Shown here one piece after another: positions 63,201-64,000 of a stretch of 64,000 nt of DNA; position 1 is the stretch's first letter, and each line of letters begins with the position of its first letter. Where the stretch lies: contig NZ_RLII01000019.1 of NCBI RefSeq assembly GCF_004102745.1, positions 1-64,000 on the forward strand. The letters are read 5' to 3'. Source of the DNA: Acetivibrio mesophilus (GTDB lineage Bacteria > Bacillota > Clostridia > Acetivibrionales > Acetivibrionaceae). The notes below the pieces were generated by a model. That model saw nothing but the letters and a program-made list of their open reading frames with translations, did not search any database and was not told the DNA's origin. Position numbers and translations under genes: made by a program.

Positions 63201-64000
63201 CGAAACGGAGCCTTATACTCTTAGCATATACGATGAAGATACTGTCCCAAAAGTATATGTTGAGTTTGACAAAACCACAGCTTCGGAAGGAGATATCATA
63301 ACAGCAACTGTGAAAGTAAAACAGTTAGCTGAATTGGCAGGTATTGAGTTGAATCTTGCTTATGATCCTAATGTTGTAATGCCAGTCAAAGATGATTTAA
63401 CTCCTTATGGTTATAGTCCTATACTTTCGGGAAGCGATATATTTTTAGATGAGGAATATTTGCCTTTTCGCTTTGTATCTCATGCCCCTAATGAAGGAAA
63501 TATTCGCTTTTCATTATGTTACGTGGATATTAAATCATACAGAAACAGTATTCCGGAACCCGTAGATGGAACTGTTGCTGTTATTAAGTTTAAGGTACTC
63601 AGGGAAAATCAAATACAACTAAAATTCTATAATGCTAAGGAACCTGATGCATCAGCAATTTACTTGTTTGACTGGTATGGTAATAAAATTATGGAAGGCT
63701 TTATAGTAGAGCAGCCGCAAGTAATTAATAAAGATCTTCCTATATACGTTCCTGAATATTTAAGTATTTTGAATACACCGCAGGGGACAACACTTTCAGA
63801 AACTTCGCCGTGCAAGATATCGGGATATATTGACATAAATTTTAAAAGCAAGAACCCAAACATAAAAGAGGGCTTTTTGGTTGAATTGAAAGGAGCAAGC
63901 CCTGAAAATCAATCTATAATCCAAACGGTGACTACGGATTCAAATGGGTATTTTGAATTTGTCCAATTGCCGTCAGGTTACTATAATATAACGATAACAA
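60268..64000 (+). CDS. Secreted subtilisin-like serine protease with type II cohesin-like module (partial)
   Basis: The reading frame stays open for 1244 codons and runs off the window. Domains in order: signal peptide (1-28); Lys/Glu-rich spacer; I9-type propeptide (about 132-206; KDIIVVYKDIN, VKYVQPDYEL); S8 protease (about 215-520) with catalytic Asp260 (AVIDTGVDISHPDL), His317 (DVHGTAVSGI) and Ser471 (GTSMAAPFVS); PPC-like beta-sandwiches (about 640-745, 750-860, 880-990; VYEPNDSFETAQPI); a type II cohesin-like module (about 995-1153; ELAGIELNLAYDPNVVMP, LFDWYGNKIMEGFIVEQPQ); and the start of a carboxypeptidase-regulatory-like module (from about 1183; KISGYIDIN). The same last module precedes the dockerin in the CotH protein, so a dockerin may follow outside the window. 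GGAGGGGTAAA fixes the GTG start. Confidence 0.9.
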   Translation, partial: MRLAGKRITSIAILIAIIIQSISVTGIAYDNSIPGTKGLYNSSANELVDNKKNDNSAENIQAVGPVKISQTVSSEVYAEDIEISDIEENSSVSAAEKNQKKNEVLVPSDANERDEENVINKGINVNLKNRKKDIIVVYKDINKANETKEKFKSKDNVRDVKSKYKSKRFKMEVLEVSDQKDIEKIMEEIKSDPNVKYVQPDYELKTFAIPQDEHFDKQWGLSNNGQTVNGQEGLTGIDINVMDAWNITTGDEEVTVAVIDTGVDISHPDLVGNVFSNTDEILNGIDDDGNGLIDDVNGWDFVNNDNSVNDSSTQDVHGTAVSGIIAAEMNGIGVIGAAPRVRILPVKFIEGSSGYTSDAIKAIEYAVGMGASIINCSWGGSEYNPALKDVISQSNALFVCAAGNTSTNTVQNPVYPASFDLDNIISVAAIGSDGNLAAFSNYGKNVDIAAPGTNILSTVTLERYDYLSGTSMAAPFVSATAALIKSNDTALTAAEIKERILNNVTQSDKLSGKVKTSGRLNAYAALLNETPADEEPEPEEENGQINLREPRFIYDTSAEGNNKVPKPIVREGRFFDDSGDNPENTNVILSGSHEKIEKITKKYPTVTWATYNGQTPASQLSLQDVSILSYVFDNNNNHTIDTAQAISECTVFGSMEERLQQDYYAINFESGKAYTIRLTGMDDLDDYDLLLLNSAGEVIKYSYSARGDDIITHTAGYTGAHYIFVEAYRVDSAAEHHNYQLLVYSDNNKPDVYEPNDSFETAQPITDGIPVYATLNVNTDEDWFVIDISETGKLSVTLKNIPVSCDYDIELYNADFTRVYSSHASGSNDEKVDRIIDAPGRYYIRVYSFSGANSIENYELKVYVTEPDSYEVNDNIYDVRYYGRPSIDMGSTIYATIDNIDDCDIYRFNINKDMNVGIRLQNIPEGNDYNLVVYSYSMYQGFFEVARSMNVGSLDETLITQLNTGFYYVMVYSAEGFSETEPYTLSIYDEDTVPKVYVEFDKTTASEGDIITATVKVKQLAELAGIELNLAYDPNVVMPVKDDLTPYGYSPILSGSDIFLDEEYLPFRFVSHAPNEGNIRFSLCYVDIKSYRNSIPEPVDGTVAVIKFKVLRENQIQLKFYNAKEPDASAIYLFDWYGNKIMEGFIVEQPQVINKDLPIYVPEYLSILNTPQGTTLSETSPCKISGYIDINFKSKNPNIKEGFLVELKGASPENQSIIQTVTTDSNGYFEFVQLPSGYYNITIT

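Noticed and set aside
1-64000. CRISPR array, prophage, insertion sequence or rRNA operon
   Set aside because: No regularly spaced repeats, transposase, integrase, phage structural genes or rRNA sequence were seen on either strand.

Overview
The window is AT-rich, low-GC Firmicutes DNA with strong GGAGG-type ribosome sites and near-consensus sigma-A promoters. Type I dockerins (10493-12997, 22966-25839), a type II cohesin-like module in a secreted protease (60268-end) and a Re-citrate synthase/aconitase operon point to a cellulosome-forming clostridium of the Clostridium (Acetivibrio) thermocellum group. That assignment is inference from gene content, not from an alignment. No prophage, insertion sequence or CRISPR array is visible.

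Layout. 1-9800 is a mixed accessory region: a phosphotransferase of the APH family, two flavodoxin-fold oxidoreductases, two small unknown proteins, an OmpR-type two-component pair, a three-gene unit (DUF5685 protein, J-domain protein, membrane zinc-ribbon protein), an alpha/beta hydrolase and a TetR regulator. 9800-13700 holds a decayed gene, a two-headed cellulosomal carbohydrate esterase with an internal dockerin, and a flavodoxin. 13700-21230 holds an aminotransferase, a BlaR1-type receptor without a BlaI partner but with a strong palindromic operator, and a heterodimeric ABC exporter behind an apparent attenuator leader. 21240-32440 holds two near-identical PepD dipeptidase genes in direct orientation flanking a dockerin-bearing CotH protein, a tryptophanase-family lyase and a DUF554 membrane protein; the second pepD is followed by an OPT peptide transporter gene broken by a frameshift.

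32460-36780 is a cobalamin late-assembly cluster (cbiB, cobU, cobS) with an ECF S-component and an MBL-fold hydrolase. 38300-42530 is a Re-citrate synthase, aconitase and GntR regulator operon whose promoter carries a perfect 12-bp palindrome, a candidate GntR operator. 42600-45960 holds three RNA-modification or methyltransferase genes. 46370-53750 includes a cytoplasmic carbohydrate-binding protein with a lysine-rich tail, an AraC-type response regulator, a membrane-anchored peptidyl-prolyl isomerase, the GlgC/GlgD pair of glycogen synthesis and a lipid kinase. 53800-59400 holds FabI and an ABC system (ATPase, large Ig-like extracytoplasmic protein, MacB-type permease). The end holds a tRNA-Val(GAC) and a very large subtilisin-like protease that runs off the edge.

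Links between genes. Peptide uptake (OPT) and dipeptide cleavage (PepD) are paired. The citrate genes provide the first steps towards 2-oxoglutarate and glutamate in an anaerobe lacking Si-citrate synthase. The carbohydrate-binding protein may belong with the glycogen genes about 4 kb downstream. The secreted esterase, CotH protein and protease all look destined for the cellulosome or cell surface.
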